This document shows, piece after piece, positions 18,247 through 27,869 of a stretch of DNA of 64,000 nt (position 1 is the first letter of the stretch; every line of letters begins with the position of its first letter). The position numbers and the translations under genes were made by a program. This DNA comes from Aquisphaera giovannonii (GTDB taxonomy: Bacteria > Planctomycetota > Planctomycetia > Isosphaerales > Isosphaeraceae): contig NZ_CP042997.1 of NCBI RefSeq assembly GCF_008087625.1, positions 6,510,001-6,574,000 of the forward strand, read 5' to 3'. The notes beneath the pieces were generated by a model, which saw only the letters and a program-made list of their open reading frames with translations, was not told the DNA's origin and made no database searches.

Positions 18247-20589
18247 ATGAGTCATCCCCCGCCCCCAGGCACCCCGAGCACGAGAATGCCGAGACCACCG
18301 ATCGCCCGCCTCGCCGCGTCCCTCCTCGCCGCCATCCTGCTCCACGAAATCCCGGGCCCGCCCGCCTTCGCCCAGGGCACCAAGGCCGACTACGAACGTT
18401 CCGCGAGCTTCGGGCAGCGGATGGCGGGCAAGGTCTTCAAGGCCCGCGTCCAGGCCCACTGGTTCTCCGACGGGCACCGCTTCTGGTATCGCAACGACCT
18501 GGCCGACGGCGCCCGCGAGTTCGTCCTCGTGGACGCCGAGAAGGCGGAGCGGAAGCCCCTCTTCGATCACGCGAAGCTGGCCGAGGCGCTCCAGAAGGCC
18601 TCCGGCAAGCCCCAGGATAAGGCCAAGCTGACGCTGGAGCGCGTCGCGGTCCTGGACGACCTCACGATCCACTTCGGGGCCGACGGAAAGACCTGGCGGT
18701 TCGACCCGAAGGCCGGCACGGTGGCCGAGGCGCCCATGCCCGCCGACTCCGTGCCCTCAGCGAGGCAGGGCGCCTCGCCGTCGCCGGGGCAGGGGCCCGG
18801 GCGGCGGTCCCGCCGCGAGGGGGCCCGCCAGCCGGGGAGCCGTCGCACCGAGGACTCGCCGGACGGCAAGTTCCGCACCTTCATCCGGGACTTCGACGTG
18901 AACCTCGAGGAGAAGGGGACCGGCGGCAAGTCGCCGCTCAGCTTCGAGGGCGCGGAGACCGACGGCTACGAGGGCGGCGTCTTCTGGTCGCCCGACTCCA
19001 AGCGGTTCGTCGCCCTGCGGACGGCGAAGGGCGACACCCACATGGTCCACATGGTCTCGTCGTCGCCTGCCGACCAGCTCCAGCCCAAGCTCATCTCCCA
19101 CGAGTACCCCAAGCCGGGCGACCGGCTCCCGGTCAGCCGGCCGCACCTGTTCGACGCCGCGGCCCGCCGCGAGATCCCGATCGACGACGACCACGCGCCC
19201 AACCCGTTCTCGATCGACGACGTCCGCTGGTCGCCGGACTCGAAGCGGTTCACCTTCGTCTACAACCAGCGCGGGCACCAGTCGCTCCGGGTCGTCTCGG
19301 TGGACGCCGCGAGCGGGCACGCCGCGGTCCTCGTGGACGAGGCGAGCCCGACCTTCGTGGACTACGCCCACAAGCAGTTCCTCCACTTCCTCGACGCGAA
19401 GAATGAGCTCATCTGGATGTCCGAGCGCAGCGGATGGAACCACCTCTACCTGATGGACGCGACGACCGGCACCATCAAGAACCCGATCACCCGCGGCGAG
19501 TGGCTCGTCCGCGAGGTGGAGCGGGTGGACGAGGACGCCCGCCAGCTCTGGCTCCGCGTCCGCGGCATCCATCCCGGGCAGGACCCGTATCACGAGCACT
19601 TCGCCCGGGTCAACTTCGACGGCACGGGGCTGGTCGTCCTGACCGAGGGCGACGGGACGCACGAGGTCGAGCACTCGCCGGACCGGAAGTACCTCATCGA
19701 CACCTATTCGCGCGTGGACCTGCCCCCGGTGACGGAGCTGCGGCGGGCGGGCGACGGCAAGCTCGTGCTGGGCCTCGAGAAGGCCGACGCCTCGGGCCTG
19801 ATCGCCGCCGGCTGGAAGGCCCCCGAGCGGTTCGTCGCGAAGGGGCGGGACGGGAAGACGGACATCTTCGGCATCATCTGCCGCCCGAGCACCTTCCGGG
19901 CGGACCGGAAGTACCCGGTCCTGGAGGACATCTACGCCGGGCCGCAGGACGCCTTCGTGCCCAAGCGGTTCGCGCCCACGCAGCCCGGCCAGGCGATGGC
20001 GGAGCTCGGGTTCATCGTCGTGAAGATCGACGGCATGGGGACGAACTGGCGGTCCAAGGCCTTCCACGACGTCTGCTGGAAGAACCTCGCGGACGCCGGC
20101 TTCCCGGACCGGATCCTGTGGATGAAGGCCGCCGCCGCGAAGGAGCCGGCGATGGACCTCTCGCGGGTCGGCCTCTACGGCGGGTCGGCCGGCGGCCAGA
20201 ACGCGCTGGGGGGCCTCCTGACCCATCCCGAGTTCTACAAGGCGGGCGCCGCGGACTGCGGCTGCCACGACAACCGGATGGACAAGGTCTGGTGGAACGA
20301 GCTCTGGATGGGCTGGCCGCTCGGGCCGCACTACGACGAGCAGTCGAACGTGACGATGGCCCACAAGCTCCAGGGCAAGCTCCTGCTGACCGTCGGCGAG
20401 CTCGACACCAACGTCGATCCGGCCTCGACGATGCAGGTCGTGAACGCCCTGATCAAGGCCGACAAGGACTTCGAGCTGGTCGTCTTCCCCGGCGCCAATC
20501 ACGGGGCCGGCGGCTCGCCCTACGGACGCCGGCGGCTCCAGGACTTCTTCGTGAAGAACCTGCTGGACGTCGAGCCGAGGGCCCGCTGA
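18247..20589 (+). CDS. S9 family serine peptidase (DPP-IV-like)
   Basis: A 780-residue exported peptidase. A signal peptide ([19 protein letters not shown]...AFAQ) is followed by a beta-propeller with repeated SPDSKRF motifs ([26 protein letters not shown]). The C-terminal alpha/beta-hydrolase has the triad Ser647 in GLYGGSAGG, Asp720 in GELDTNVDP and His752 in GANHGAGG. Family knowledge: such enzymes release dipeptides, often X-Pro, from peptides in the periplasm. An Arg/Gly/Pro-rich insertion near residues 175-200 is unusual. The Met at codon 14 (MPRPPIARL) is a likely alternative start with a more compact signal peptide. The serpin gene starts 90 bp downstream. Confidence 0.9.
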   Translation: MSHPPPPGTPSTRMPRPPIARLAASLLAAILLHEIPGPPAFAQGTKADYERSASFGQRMAGKVFKARVQAHWFSDGHRFWYRNDLADGAREFVLVDAEKAERKPLFDHAKLAEALQKASGKPQDKAKLTLERVAVLDDLTIHFGADGKTWRFDPKAGTVAEAPMPADSVPSARQGASPSPGQGPGRRSRREGARQPGSRRTEDSPDGKFRTFIRDFDVNLEEKGTGGKSPLSFEGAETDGYEGGVFWSPDSKRFVALRTAKGDTHMVHMVSSSPADQLQPKLISHEYPKPGDRLPVSRPHLFDAAARREIPIDDDHAPNPFSIDDVRWSPDSKRFTFVYNQRGHQSLRVVSVDAASGHAAVLVDEASPTFVDYAHKQFLHFLDAKNELIWMSERSGWNHLYLMDATTGTIKNPITRGEWLVREVERVDEDARQLWLRVRGIHPGQDPYHEHFARVNFDGTGLVVLTEGDGTHEVEHSPDRKYLIDTYSRVDLPPVTELRRAGDGKLVLGLEKADASGLIAAGWKAPERFVAKGRDGKTDIFGIICRPSTFRADRKYPVLEDIYAGPQDAFVPKRFAPTQPGQAMAELGFIVVKIDGMGTNWRSKAFHDVCWKNLADAGFPDRILWMKAAAAKEPAMDLSRVGLYGGSAGGQNALGGLLTHPEFYKAGAADCGCHDNRMDKVWWNELWMGWPLGPHYDEQSNVTMAHKLQGKLLLTVGELDTNVDPASTMQVVNALIKADKDFELVVFPGANHGAGGSPYGRRRLQDFFVKNLLDVEPRAR

Positions 20590-20679
20590 GGCCCGCTTCC
20601 GCGGGCGGAGTCCGCCGTGGTACGTTCGAACCGGGCGGGTCGTCGCGGCCCGCCCGGTCGATCGAAGGGGACCAGTGCC

Positions 20680-21900
20680 ATGAGCGAGCGGCGATCGGCG
20701 GTGTTCGGCCTGATCCTGATGCTGGCCGGGACGGCCTCGGCGGCGGGCCCTGCGCGGGAGGAGACCATGAGTTCCGTCGTGGACGGGAGCAATGCGTTCG
20801 CCCTGGACCTGTACGCCAGGCTCCGGGATAAGCCCGGCAACCTCTTCTTCTCGCCGAGCAGCATCTCCACGGCCCTGGCCATGACCTACGCCGGGGCCCG
20901 GGGGGATACGGCCGGGCAGATGGCCCGCGTCCTCCATTTCGGCGACGACCGCGCCGCCCTCGACCGGGGATACCGGGCGCTGCTGGAGGCGACGCGCCCG
21001 GCGGGGGACAGGCCCGGGTTCCGGCTCTCGGTGGCGAACCGCCTCTGGGGGCAGAAGGACTTCCGCTTCCTGCCGGATTTCCTGGCCCTGACCCGCGACG
21101 CCTATCACGCGGAGCTGGGCGTGGTCGACTTCGCGGCGGAGCCGGAGCCCTCCCGCGAGCGGATCAACGCCTGGATCGAGGAGCAGACCGAGGGCAAGAT
21201 CAAGGAGCTGCTGGGCACCGGGACGATCGACCGGCTGACGCGCCTCGTCCTCACGAATGCCATCTACTTCAAGGGCGACTGGGCCGAGCCGTTCAAGCGG
21301 GACTTCACGAAGGAGGAGCCGTTCCACGTCACCGGCGACAAGACCACCCGGGCCCCGATGATGCACAAGGTCCACGAGTTCCGGACGGGCGCGGCGGACG
21401 GCTTGAAGTTCGTCGAGCTGCCCTACGGCAGGGGGGACCTCTCCGCCGTCGTGCTGCTCGCCGATCAGGTCGACGGCCTCCCCGCCGTCGAGGCGAGGCT
21501 TTCGGCCGCCTCGCTGGATCGATGGCTCACGGTGGGGGCGATGAGGCAGGTGGACCTGGCGCTTCCCCGATTCAAGGTGGAGTCGGAGTTCTCGCTGGCG
21601 GACACCCTCGCGGCCATGGGCATGCCGCTGGCATTCGACCGGCGGAAGGCGGACTTCTCCGGGATGAGCAGCGAGGATGAGCTGCACATCTCCGCCGTCG
21701 TGCACAAGGCCTACGTCGACCTCAACGAGGAGGGCACCGAGGCGGCCGCCGCGACCGGGGTCGTCATGACGCTCCGCGCCATGGCGAGGCCGGCGCCCCC
21801 CGTCGTCTTCCACGCGGACCACCCGTTCCTCTTCCTGATCCGGGACAACCGGACGAAGGCGGTCCTCTTCCTGGGGCGCGTCGTCAACCCGGCCGCCTGA
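20680..21900 (+). CDS. Exported serpin (serine protease inhibitor) with predicted Arg P1 site
   Basis: A 406-residue serpin with an N-terminal signal peptide (SAVFGLILMLAGTASAAG). The fold signatures are clear: FFSPSSISTALAMTYAGARG, LVLTNAIYFKGDWAEPF, and the C-terminal HPFLFLIRDNRTKAVLFLGRV. The reactive-centre hinge EEGTEAAAATG has the small residues needed for loop insertion, so it should be inhibitory. Counting from the hinge Gly (P15) puts P1 at Arg366, predicting trypsin-like targets. The loop after P1 is about five residues longer than in alpha-1-antitrypsin and contains a second Arg. The ATG at 20680 follows GAAGGGGA. It may share transcription with the S9 peptidase gene upstream. Confidence 0.92.
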   Translation: MSERRSAVFGLILMLAGTASAAGPAREETMSSVVDGSNAFALDLYARLRDKPGNLFFSPSSISTALAMTYAGARGDTAGQMARVLHFGDDRAALDRGYRALLEATRPAGDRPGFRLSVANRLWGQKDFRFLPDFLALTRDAYHAELGVVDFAAEPEPSRERINAWIEEQTEGKIKELLGTGTIDRLTRLVLTNAIYFKGDWAEPFKRDFTKEEPFHVTGDKTTRAPMMHKVHEFRTGAADGLKFVELPYGRGDLSAVVLLADQVDGLPAVEARLSAASLDRWLTVGAMRQVDLALPRFKVESEFSLADTLAAMGMPLAFDRRKADFSGMSSEDELHISAVVHKAYVDLNEEGTEAAAATGVVMTLRAMARPAPPVVFHADHPFLFLIRDNRTKAVLFLGRVVNPAA

Positions 21901-22011
21901 CCGAGGCCGCGGCGAGGGCGGCCCGGCCCGGGCCGCCCGCCGAAACACCCGTCGCCGGGGTGAACCGACGATTGCATGAGGCGACAACCGCACGATAAGA
22001 TAATCTCCGTC

Positions 22012-22030
22012 GGGCGGGGCCACCCCGCCC
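22012..22030. repeat. GC-rich hairpin between serpin and STAS genes
   Basis: GGGCGGGG and CCCCGCCC pair perfectly around a 3-nt loop in the 250-bp spacer. No T-tract follows. It could end the serpin transcript or be a leader structure of the STAS gene; I cannot decide. Confidence 0.3.
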
Positions 22031-22150
22031 CGGCAGGACGTCCCAGCCCGAATCGATCCGAGGCGAGAGGCTCCAGCCCACCCCCTTCGCGATCCGCGTC
22101 GCGGGGCCGGGCCCGGCGCCGTTGCAGTATCAGCGCAGAGGTTCCACGGC

Positions 22151-22516
22151 ATGTCGACGACCTTCACCGCCCGCGATGACGGCGACGCCCTCATCATCCA
22201 CTTCGATAGCCCTGCCGGCCTCAACGACTTCCGGAATAGCAGCCTCCGCGATTCGCTGTATGCCGCCGTCCAGGAGCGGGAAACCCCCCAGGTCGCGCTC
22301 GACCTCGAGCAGATCGATTACCTCTCGAGCTCCGGCGTCGCCATCCTCGTCGGCCTCAAGCGCCGGATCGACACCCGCAACGGGAAGCTCGTCCTCTTCC
22401 GCGTCCAGCCGGTCGTCAGCGACCTCCTGAAGGTCATGAAGCTCGACCGCTATTTCCCGATCACGGCGGATGAGCCGTCGGCGCTGGCCGCGCTCCGTCC
22501 GGTCCCCACGAACTAA
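22151..22516 (+). CDS. STAS-domain anti-sigma factor antagonist
   Basis: A 121-residue single STAS domain, like SpoIIAA/RsbV. The signature strand-loop-helix is DLEQIDYLSSSGVAILVGL. By alignment with SpoIIAA, the phosphorylatable serine is the one before Gly, Ser61. In partner switching, the unphosphorylated antagonist binds an RsbW-type kinase and frees a sigma factor or other client. No kinase gene is adjacent; the nearest RsbW-type ATPase in the window is the REC-HATPase at 8831-9733. The gene is flanked by long spacers, so it appears monocistronic. AGAGG precedes the ATG. Confidence 0.88.
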   Translation: MSTTFTARDDGDALIIHFDSPAGLNDFRNSSLRDSLYAAVQERETPQVALDLEQIDYLSSSGVAILVGLKRRIDTRNGKLVLFRVQPVVSDLLKVMKLDRYFPITADEPSALAALRPVPTN

Positions 22517-22806
22517 TCGGACCGTTCGCTTTCCTCGGTACCCAGCCCTTCCCATCCCTCCTTGTCATCTGAAGTTGCCTCTCGAGGCGGGCCGAATTCT
22601 AGAGTCGTAAACGACCGGCGTCGCCGGGGGCGGATATCCGCGCGGGGACCTCGCGAGGGGGCCTCTCGTCGTCCGCCCGGGGCGTGCGGTCGCGCCTCCT
22701 CACTTGGCCGGCAAGGCAACTGTAACAGGGAAAGCGGCCTGACAGGCGAGCTCCAAGGGTCGATGCCCAGGGGGGCCTGAATCGTCGCCGGGGAAGGGAG
22801 TCTTCC

Positions 22807-24681
22807 ATGAGCTTTAGGCAGCAACGGTCTGACCGGCCCGCATCGGCCCGGCGCAGGCGAGTCGACGCCCCCGAGGCGTTGGAGAACCGGCAGGTCCTCT
22901 CCTCCGGGGGCATGTTCCACGCCCTCTACACGCCGAGCGACGTGTTCGTCACCAATCCGATCACGCATCAGCGCATACCGACGTCGAATCGCAGCCTGAT
23001 GCAGCACAACAACCCCGACAGCCCGCTGCTGAGCAACCAGGGCAAGATCGTCTCCGGCGTCGATCGGCAGGGCAACCAGTGGACGATCACCGTCCACGGG
23101 CCCGGCCAGGTCATCGTCACGGACACCTCGCCCAACGACGGCTCGCTGGACGACGACATCTCCACGATCCAGATCATCAACTCGAACCCCAGGACGACGT
23201 ACGTCACCGGCAACACGGTGTCGTCGAACCGCGTCCTCGGCGACGGGACGGTGCTGTTCAACCGCCTCATCGCGCTGGGCGGGGTGAAGTCGATCGAGCT
23301 CAACGGCTTCGACCTCAGCGCCAACGTCACGCCGGCCGTCGCCCAGAGCCCGGGCGTCTTCCTGTACGGCGGCGTGCAGACGCTGAAGTTCCACGACATC
23401 GCCGCGCTCATCGACACCTCGGTCAGCGAGCCGGTCTATCAGATCGTCATCGGCGACCCGTCGATCCCGCTCAAGGTCCAGCCGTCGATCTACCTGGACT
23501 CGATCTACAACTCGGTCTTCGACAGCACGTCCACGTCGGTGCCGTCCACGCCGCTGACGACGCCGAGCGTCCAGTTCAGCGTCAACGGCACGATCCAGAA
23601 CTTCAGCGTGGTCTCCGTCACCCAGTCGGCGATCAGCCCCAACCAAGTCGCCGCCTCGCAGAGGGGGACGTTCCAGAACTGGACCGGCGTGCCCGCGGCC
23701 GGGCCGATCAGCGGGGCCTATCAGTTCTTCTACAACGTCGTCGGGACGACCGGCCGGACCTCCCTCCAGGCCGACGCCATCAACAACCTCAACGTCCGCG
23801 GCAAGGCCACCAACTTCACGGCCCAGCGCGACACGACGCCCTTCACGAACAACCTCAGCGGGCTGAGGTACCTGAGGCGGGCCAGCTTCGGCGCCAATGC
23901 GGACGCCGTGGCGCTGGACGTCCGCGGGAACATCGGCTCGTTGAAGTTCAAGAAGGGGCTGGGCGACCCGACCTACACCTTCACGAGCACCAAGACTACG
24001 ACCAACTCGATCACCGGCGAGACCACGGCGGTCTACCTGCCGGCCTCGAATTACGGCACGCCGGCCGGCTCCGAGGGCTATCCGGCCCACGGCCTCCTCG
24101 GCGGCGCCGTGCGGGCCCGGCAGATCGGCTCGCTCCAGGCCGGGCCGGCGAACCTGATCACCCTCACGGCCCAGAATCCCCGGTTCGTCCAGAGGACGCC
24201 GGGCCGGACGGTCTACTACCTGGCCAACCCGGGCACGGCGATGACCAACGCGGCGGTCACGGCCGAGGGCTCGATCGGCAAGGTGGCCGTCACGGGCAAC
24301 CAGCAGAACACCGAGATCAAGACCGGCTTCAACTACCAGTCGTACCTCGCCGGCCTGGAGGGGACTCGCGCGGCGAGCCGCATCGCCAGGCTCCGCCAGC
24401 GGGGCGACCTCGTCAACAGCGTGGACTCGGCGACCTTCCGCCCGGGCGCCGACTCGTCGGGGAATTTCGTCTACACCACCGCGACCGGCACGGCCGGCAA
24501 CGGGTCGATCACGGGCACGACCACGCAAGCGGTCGGCTACGGGGTCAACGCCGGCAGCTACGCCAGGCGAATTGCCGACGGCGGTGCCTTCGCGACCGGC
24601 GGCCGCACGGCCCTGGGCAACTTCGGCGCGGGCTATTACGCCAGGCGCGTCCGCGGCAACATCCGCCGCCTGCACTCCTGA
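22807..24681 (+). CDS. Planctomycete secreted/surface protein with N-terminal LExR-type motif
   Basis: A 624-residue protein, acidic-neutral, rich in Thr, Ser, Asn, Gly and beta structure, unlike cytoplasmic neighbours. The N-terminus is Arg-rich followed by EALENRQVLSSG. This matches the LExRxLLS motif that in many planctomycetes marks large secreted proteins with a short Arg-rich leader instead of a clear hydrophobic signal. The rest repeats phrases such as VRGNIGSLKF, AEGSIGKVAV and RGNIRRL, suggesting a beta-solenoid. The C-terminus ends in a basic YYARRVRGNIRRLHS. A similar Arg/Tyr phrase (SYARRIADGG) occurs shortly before. Function unknown; a surface role is inferred. Confidence 0.7.
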   Translation: MSFRQQRSDRPASARRRRVDAPEALENRQVLSSGGMFHALYTPSDVFVTNPITHQRIPTSNRSLMQHNNPDSPLLSNQGKIVSGVDRQGNQWTITVHGPGQVIVTDTSPNDGSLDDDISTIQIINSNPRTTYVTGNTVSSNRVLGDGTVLFNRLIALGGVKSIELNGFDLSANVTPAVAQSPGVFLYGGVQTLKFHDIAALIDTSVSEPVYQIVIGDPSIPLKVQPSIYLDSIYNSVFDSTSTSVPSTPLTTPSVQFSVNGTIQNFSVVSVTQSAISPNQVAASQRGTFQNWTGVPAAGPISGAYQFFYNVVGTTGRTSLQADAINNLNVRGKATNFTAQRDTTPFTNNLSGLRYLRRASFGANADAVALDVRGNIGSLKFKKGLGDPTYTFTSTKTTTNSITGETTAVYLPASNYGTPAGSEGYPAHGLLGGAVRARQIGSLQAGPANLITLTAQNPRFVQRTPGRTVYYLANPGTAMTNAAVTAEGSIGKVAVTGNQQNTEIKTGFNYQSYLAGLEGTRAASRIARLRQRGDLVNSVDSATFRPGADSSGNFVYTTATGTAGNGSITGTTTQAVGYGVNAGSYARRIADGGAFATGGRTALGNFGAGYYARRVRGNIRRLHS

Positions 24682-24734
24682 TCCGGCCCGACCTCACTCC
24701 CGTGCCGGCCATGGGCCGGCGGCGATCGGCCTCC

Positions 24735-24789
24735 GGGCTCGGTCGTCGTCGGCCCCTCGCCGTGGCGGCGCGGGGCCTGGACCGAGCCC
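24735..24789. terminator. Hairpin between convergent genes
   Basis: GGGCTCGGTC (24735-24744) is perfectly complementary to GACCGAGCCC (24780-24789), enclosing a GC-rich loop that itself can fold. A second hairpin with a 7-bp stem and ATG loop is at 24704-24720. Both lie between the stops of the surface-protein gene and the convergent KAS III gene. No T-tracts. Confidence 0.35.
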
Positions 24790-24815
24790 GACGACTGGCC
24801 AGCTCCGCCCCGGGC

Positions 24816-25901
24816 TCACCAACGCCAGAGCACGGTGCCCCAGTTGAGGCCGGAGCCGAAGCCGGAGAAGAGGACCTGGTCGCCGTGGCGGATCGTGCCG
24901 GTGGCGTGGACCTCGTCGAGGGCGATCGGCACGGAGCCGGCGGAGGTATTGCCGTACCTCTCCAGGTTCTTGAAGACCGCCTCCCTGGGGAAGCCGAGGA
25001 CGTCGCTGGCGGCGTGGATGATCCGCACGTTCGCCTGGTGGGGGATGAACCAGCGGACGTCCGGCACCTTGCTGCCGGCGTGGCCCAGGACCGCGAGCGT
25101 CGAATCGGCCAGGATGCGGACGGCCCACTTGAAGATGGCCCGCCCGTCCATGGTCAGGTAATGCAGACCCTGCTCGACGGTCTCGCAGCTGGGGGGCATG
25201 CGGCTGCCGCCGGCCGGCCGGGTCAGCAGGTCGCTGCCCGAACCGTCGGAGCCGAGCTGGTAGGCGATCATCCCCTGCTCCTTCGTGCCGGGGCCCAGCA
25301 GCACCGCGCCGGCCCCGTCGCCGAAGAGCGGGAAGCTCTTCTGGTCGCCCGGGTTGATCACCCGGCTGTTGCAGTCGCCTCCGACCACGAGCACCCGCTT
25401 GCAGTTGCCCGTGGCGACGAACTGCGAGCCGATCACCAGCGCGAAGACGAACCCCGCGCAGGCGGCCTGGATGTCGAAAGCGGGGCAGTTCAGCTTGAGC
25501 CGGTCCTGGACCAGGTTCCCCGTCGAGGGGAAGGCCATGTCGGGGGTGAACGTCGCCAGGACGAGCAGGTCCACGTCCGAGGGCCGGCAATCCGCGGCCT
25601 TCAGGCAGCGGCTCGCCGCCTGGGCGCAGAGGTCGCTCGTGGCCTGGTGCGGCAGCGCGAATCGCCGCTCGTGGATGCCCGTCCGGTTGACGATCCACTC
25701 GGGGTCGAACCCGAGGGAATCCTGCAGGTCGACGTTGCTGACGACGTTCTCGGGGACATAGCTCCCCGTCCCCAGCACCTGCACGCCCGTCAGGGTCAAC
25801 GTCCGGGGGACGATGTGCGACTGGCCGTTGCTGATCGGCAGGACGCGACGCTCTTCGTGTGCGACTGGAGAGGCCGCTGTATTGACGAACGGTTCCGACA
25901 T
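24816..25901 (-). CDS. fabH: Beta-ketoacyl-ACP synthase III (KAS III)
   Basis: A 361-residue thiolase-fold condensing enzyme that starts fatty acid synthesis from acetyl-CoA and malonyl-ACP. The triad is complete: Cys148 in DIQAACAGF, His288 in WFIPHQANVRI and Asn318 in ERYGNTSAGS. GDGAGAVLLG and SDGSGSD are other conserved blocks. The N-terminus is extended by about 35 residues compared with E. coli FabH (first strand LTGVQVLGTGSYVPENVV). The start could therefore lie inside, but ATG 25901 has a GGGGAA-type Shine-Dalgarno. It stands alone rather than in a fab cluster. Some planctomycete KAS III-like enzymes serve secondary pathways, so the fabH role is likely but not certain. Confidence 0.88.
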   Translation of the reverse strand: MSEPFVNTAASPVAHEERRVLPISNGQSHIVPRTLTLTGVQVLGTGSYVPENVVSNVDLQDSLGFDPEWIVNRTGIHERRFALPHQATSDLCAQAASRCLKAADCRPSDVDLLVLATFTPDMAFPSTGNLVQDRLKLNCPAFDIQAACAGFVFALVIGSQFVATGNCKRVLVVGGDCNSRVINPGDQKSFPLFGDGAGAVLLGPGTKEQGMIAYQLGSDGSGSDLLTRPAGGSRMPPSCETVEQGLHYLTMDGRAIFKWAVRILADSTLAVLGHAGSKVPDVRWFIPHQANVRIIHAASDVLGFPREAVFKNLERYGNTSAGSVPIALDEVHATGTIRHGDQVLFSGFGSGLNWGTVLWRW

Positions 25902-26186
25902 TCCGCCGTGACTTCCCCATGCACGAGGGATACTGGCGAGTTCGGCTACGATTCGCCAGGAGATGGATGGATCCCGCGCCCGCCGGATGCCCATGAGGCC
26001 CGCCGCCCGAGGCTCGCGACCCACGTTCCAGAGACGGCTGCACGCGGAGGAGGCTGTTTCGGGAGGAACCCGACTATAATTCGTGGGCCGGATCATGGCC
26101 AGAGCAAAGGCCGTGATTCCGGGGCCGCGGCCCCATCGCGGCCCCGGCCGGCGGCGGGCCCCGCGGGGCGGGGAGGGAGGGCGGCG

Positions 26187-26597
26187 TTGGCCGAGCATCG
26201 GATCCGGCTCCGTGGCGGGTGGGACTGCATCGATCCGGCGAGCGGGGCGGACGTCCCGGTGCGGCTGGCCCTGCCCGCGCCCCGCGACGCCTTCCCGGCC
26301 CGCCGCGTCCGCCTGGTCCGCCGCTTCGGGCGACCCCCGAAGGAGACGCTCGAGGCCGGCGGCCCGGCCTTCCTCCGCCTGGATCGCGTGCCGGGGCTGG
26401 TCGGCCTCTCCTTCAACGGGGCGGCCCTGGATGTCGGCGAAGGCCGGGGCGGGTCCGCGGAGGTCCCCTTGCCCCGGCTCGAGGAACGCAACGTCCTCGA
26501 ATTGACCGTGGAGCTCGACGCCGAGGAGGCCGAGGACGCCGGGTCGTGGGGCGAGGTCGCCCTGGTCCTCCCATCGGGCGACGGCCCCCCGGGCTGA
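26187..26597 (+). CDS. Small beta-rich hypothetical protein
   Basis: A 136-residue protein reading EHRIRLRGGWDC, then VRLVRRFGRPPKETLEAG, FLRLDRVPGLVGLSFNGAAL, NVLELTVELDAEE and WGEVALVL. Alternating hydrophobic residues suggest a beta-sandwich, like the N-terminal jelly-roll domain of glycosidases. The start is inferred as TTG 26187 because of the strong GGGAGGGAGG just upstream and because the frame before it is Arg/Pro-rich. I recall this as a recurrent planctomycete hypothetical but cannot name it. It lies 92 bp before a membrane protein gene. Confidence 0.55.
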   Translation: MAEHRIRLRGGWDCIDPASGADVPVRLALPAPRDAFPARRVRLVRRFGRPPKETLEAGGPAFLRLDRVPGLVGLSFNGAALDVGEGRGGSAEVPLPRLEERNVLELTVELDAEEAEDAGSWGEVALVLPSGDGPPG

Positions 26598-26688
26598 CCG
26601 CTTCGCCCCTTGGCCGCGGGGCATCCGGTCGCTACCATGATCAAGGGAGAAGGCACCTGCGACCCATCATACCGGGGCCCCGCCGCGC

Positions 26689-27477
26689 ATGATCGACGTC
26701 GAACGCGAGCCGCTGCGCAAGACCTATCAGCTCTGCCGGATCAGCTTCTTCTTCCTCTCGCTCTGCCTGGTGCCGGCCTGCCTCCACTCGATCCTCAACA
26801 TGGCCGGCCTCCTGGGCGACCCCCGGCTGCTCTTCTGGCTCGCGGCCACACCGATCGACGATTGGGTCGGCACCATCACCGTCTGGTCCAGCCTCATCGG
26901 CACGATGCTCCTCTGGGGGCGGTGGGGCCAGAAGGGCTGGCAACGCCGGGTCGCGCTGCTGCTCGTGATGTGCCTCGCCGACCTGGTCCTCTGGTTCATG
27001 GAACGGGGCGCGGCGCAGGTCCACGGGCGGCTCGGCTGGTTCCCGCAGAACCTCGGCCGCGCGCTCGGCTGGGCCGAATTCGCGCTGCTCGCCGGCCTCA
27101 TGGGGGATTACCTGGTCCACCTGGGCGTCGAGCGGGCGGACGAATCCGCGCGGTCCATCCGCTCCCTGGCCGCCACCGGCGCCGTGGTCTGGATGCTGCA
27201 CTTCTGCGAGTCGACGAACTGGAACGGGGGATGGCCCCTCCAGGGGCGCATGCCCGGGCGGCAGGGGATCCTGCTGTACCTCGGGTGGAACATGATCTGG
27301 ACGATCTGCCTCATCCAGGTCTCCGCCCTGGCCGTCGCCGCCCTCCGCCACTCCAGCCGGGTCCTCGGCGAGATGGAGAAGGAGGACATGCAGGACGACC
27401 CCTTCGCCATGACGCCCGATTCGACCCGCCACGATTTCTATGCGAGCATGCCGACTCACGGCGCCGACCCGTTCTGA
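26689..27477 (+). CDS. Hypothetical polytopic membrane protein
   Basis: A 262-residue protein with about six hydrophobic helices (ISFFFLSLCLVPACLHSIL, LLFWLAATPI, WSSLIGTMLLWG, VALLLVMCLADLVLWFM, LGWAEFALLAGLMGDYL, ILLYLGWNMIWTICLIQVSALAVAAL). It ends in a soluble acidic tail (LGEMEKEDMQDDPF). No transporter or enzyme signature seen. The small beta-rich gene upstream may be co-transcribed. Confidence 0.6.
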   Translation: MIDVEREPLRKTYQLCRISFFFLSLCLVPACLHSILNMAGLLGDPRLLFWLAATPIDDWVGTITVWSSLIGTMLLWGRWGQKGWQRRVALLLVMCLADLVLWFMERGAAQVHGRLGWFPQNLGRALGWAEFALLAGLMGDYLVHLGVERADESARSIRSLAATGAVVWMLHFCESTNWNGGWPLQGRMPGRQGILLYLGWNMIWTICLIQVSALAVAALRHSSRVLGEMEKEDMQDDPFAMTPDSTRHDFYASMPTHGADPF

Positions 27478-27604
27478 CGCGGCCGGAGGGACGAGCCGGC
27501 CACTCCCCCGCGGGCAGGCGCGGAGCAAGCAAGGTCGGGCGTCGAGGCGACCTTCCGGGGGCCGTCGCCTGCCCGGGTGGTCCGTCGGGAGTTCCAGGTC
27601 AAGC

Positions 27605-27633
27605 TTGCCCCACCCGTCTGCGGGATATATAAC
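27605..27633 (+). promoter_or_regulatory. Sigma-70-type promoter candidate
   Basis: TTGCCC (27605) and TATAAC (27628) are separated by exactly 17 bp, in a rare AT-rich patch (gggatatataacg) of the 392-bp spacer. It points at the methyltransferase gene, leaving a leader of roughly 230 nt. The rest of the spacer shows no gene. Confidence 0.4.
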
Positions 27634-27869
27634 GACGCCCGAAGATGGCCGACCTCCATTTCGTCCCGTCCGGGCCGGCGAGGGCCGGGGGTTGCACGGC
27701 CGTGTAGCAGGGAGGCAGGGCCGGCGGCGTCCGGATGACCCGACCGGCTGAGCATCGTTGCGGCGTGAGGGCCGGAGGACGAGCTCGTCCGGGGCCCGCG
27801 GCAAGGCCGCGCGTCGTCGGATCGACCCGCACCGGGCTCCATGCGCCGCCGGAGGCGAAGGGACATCGC

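Noticed and set aside
18757-22224. Long leftward open frame of 1,155 codons
   Set aside because: Antisense to the S9 peptidase and serpin genes, Arg/Pro/Gly-rich, with no recognisable domain.
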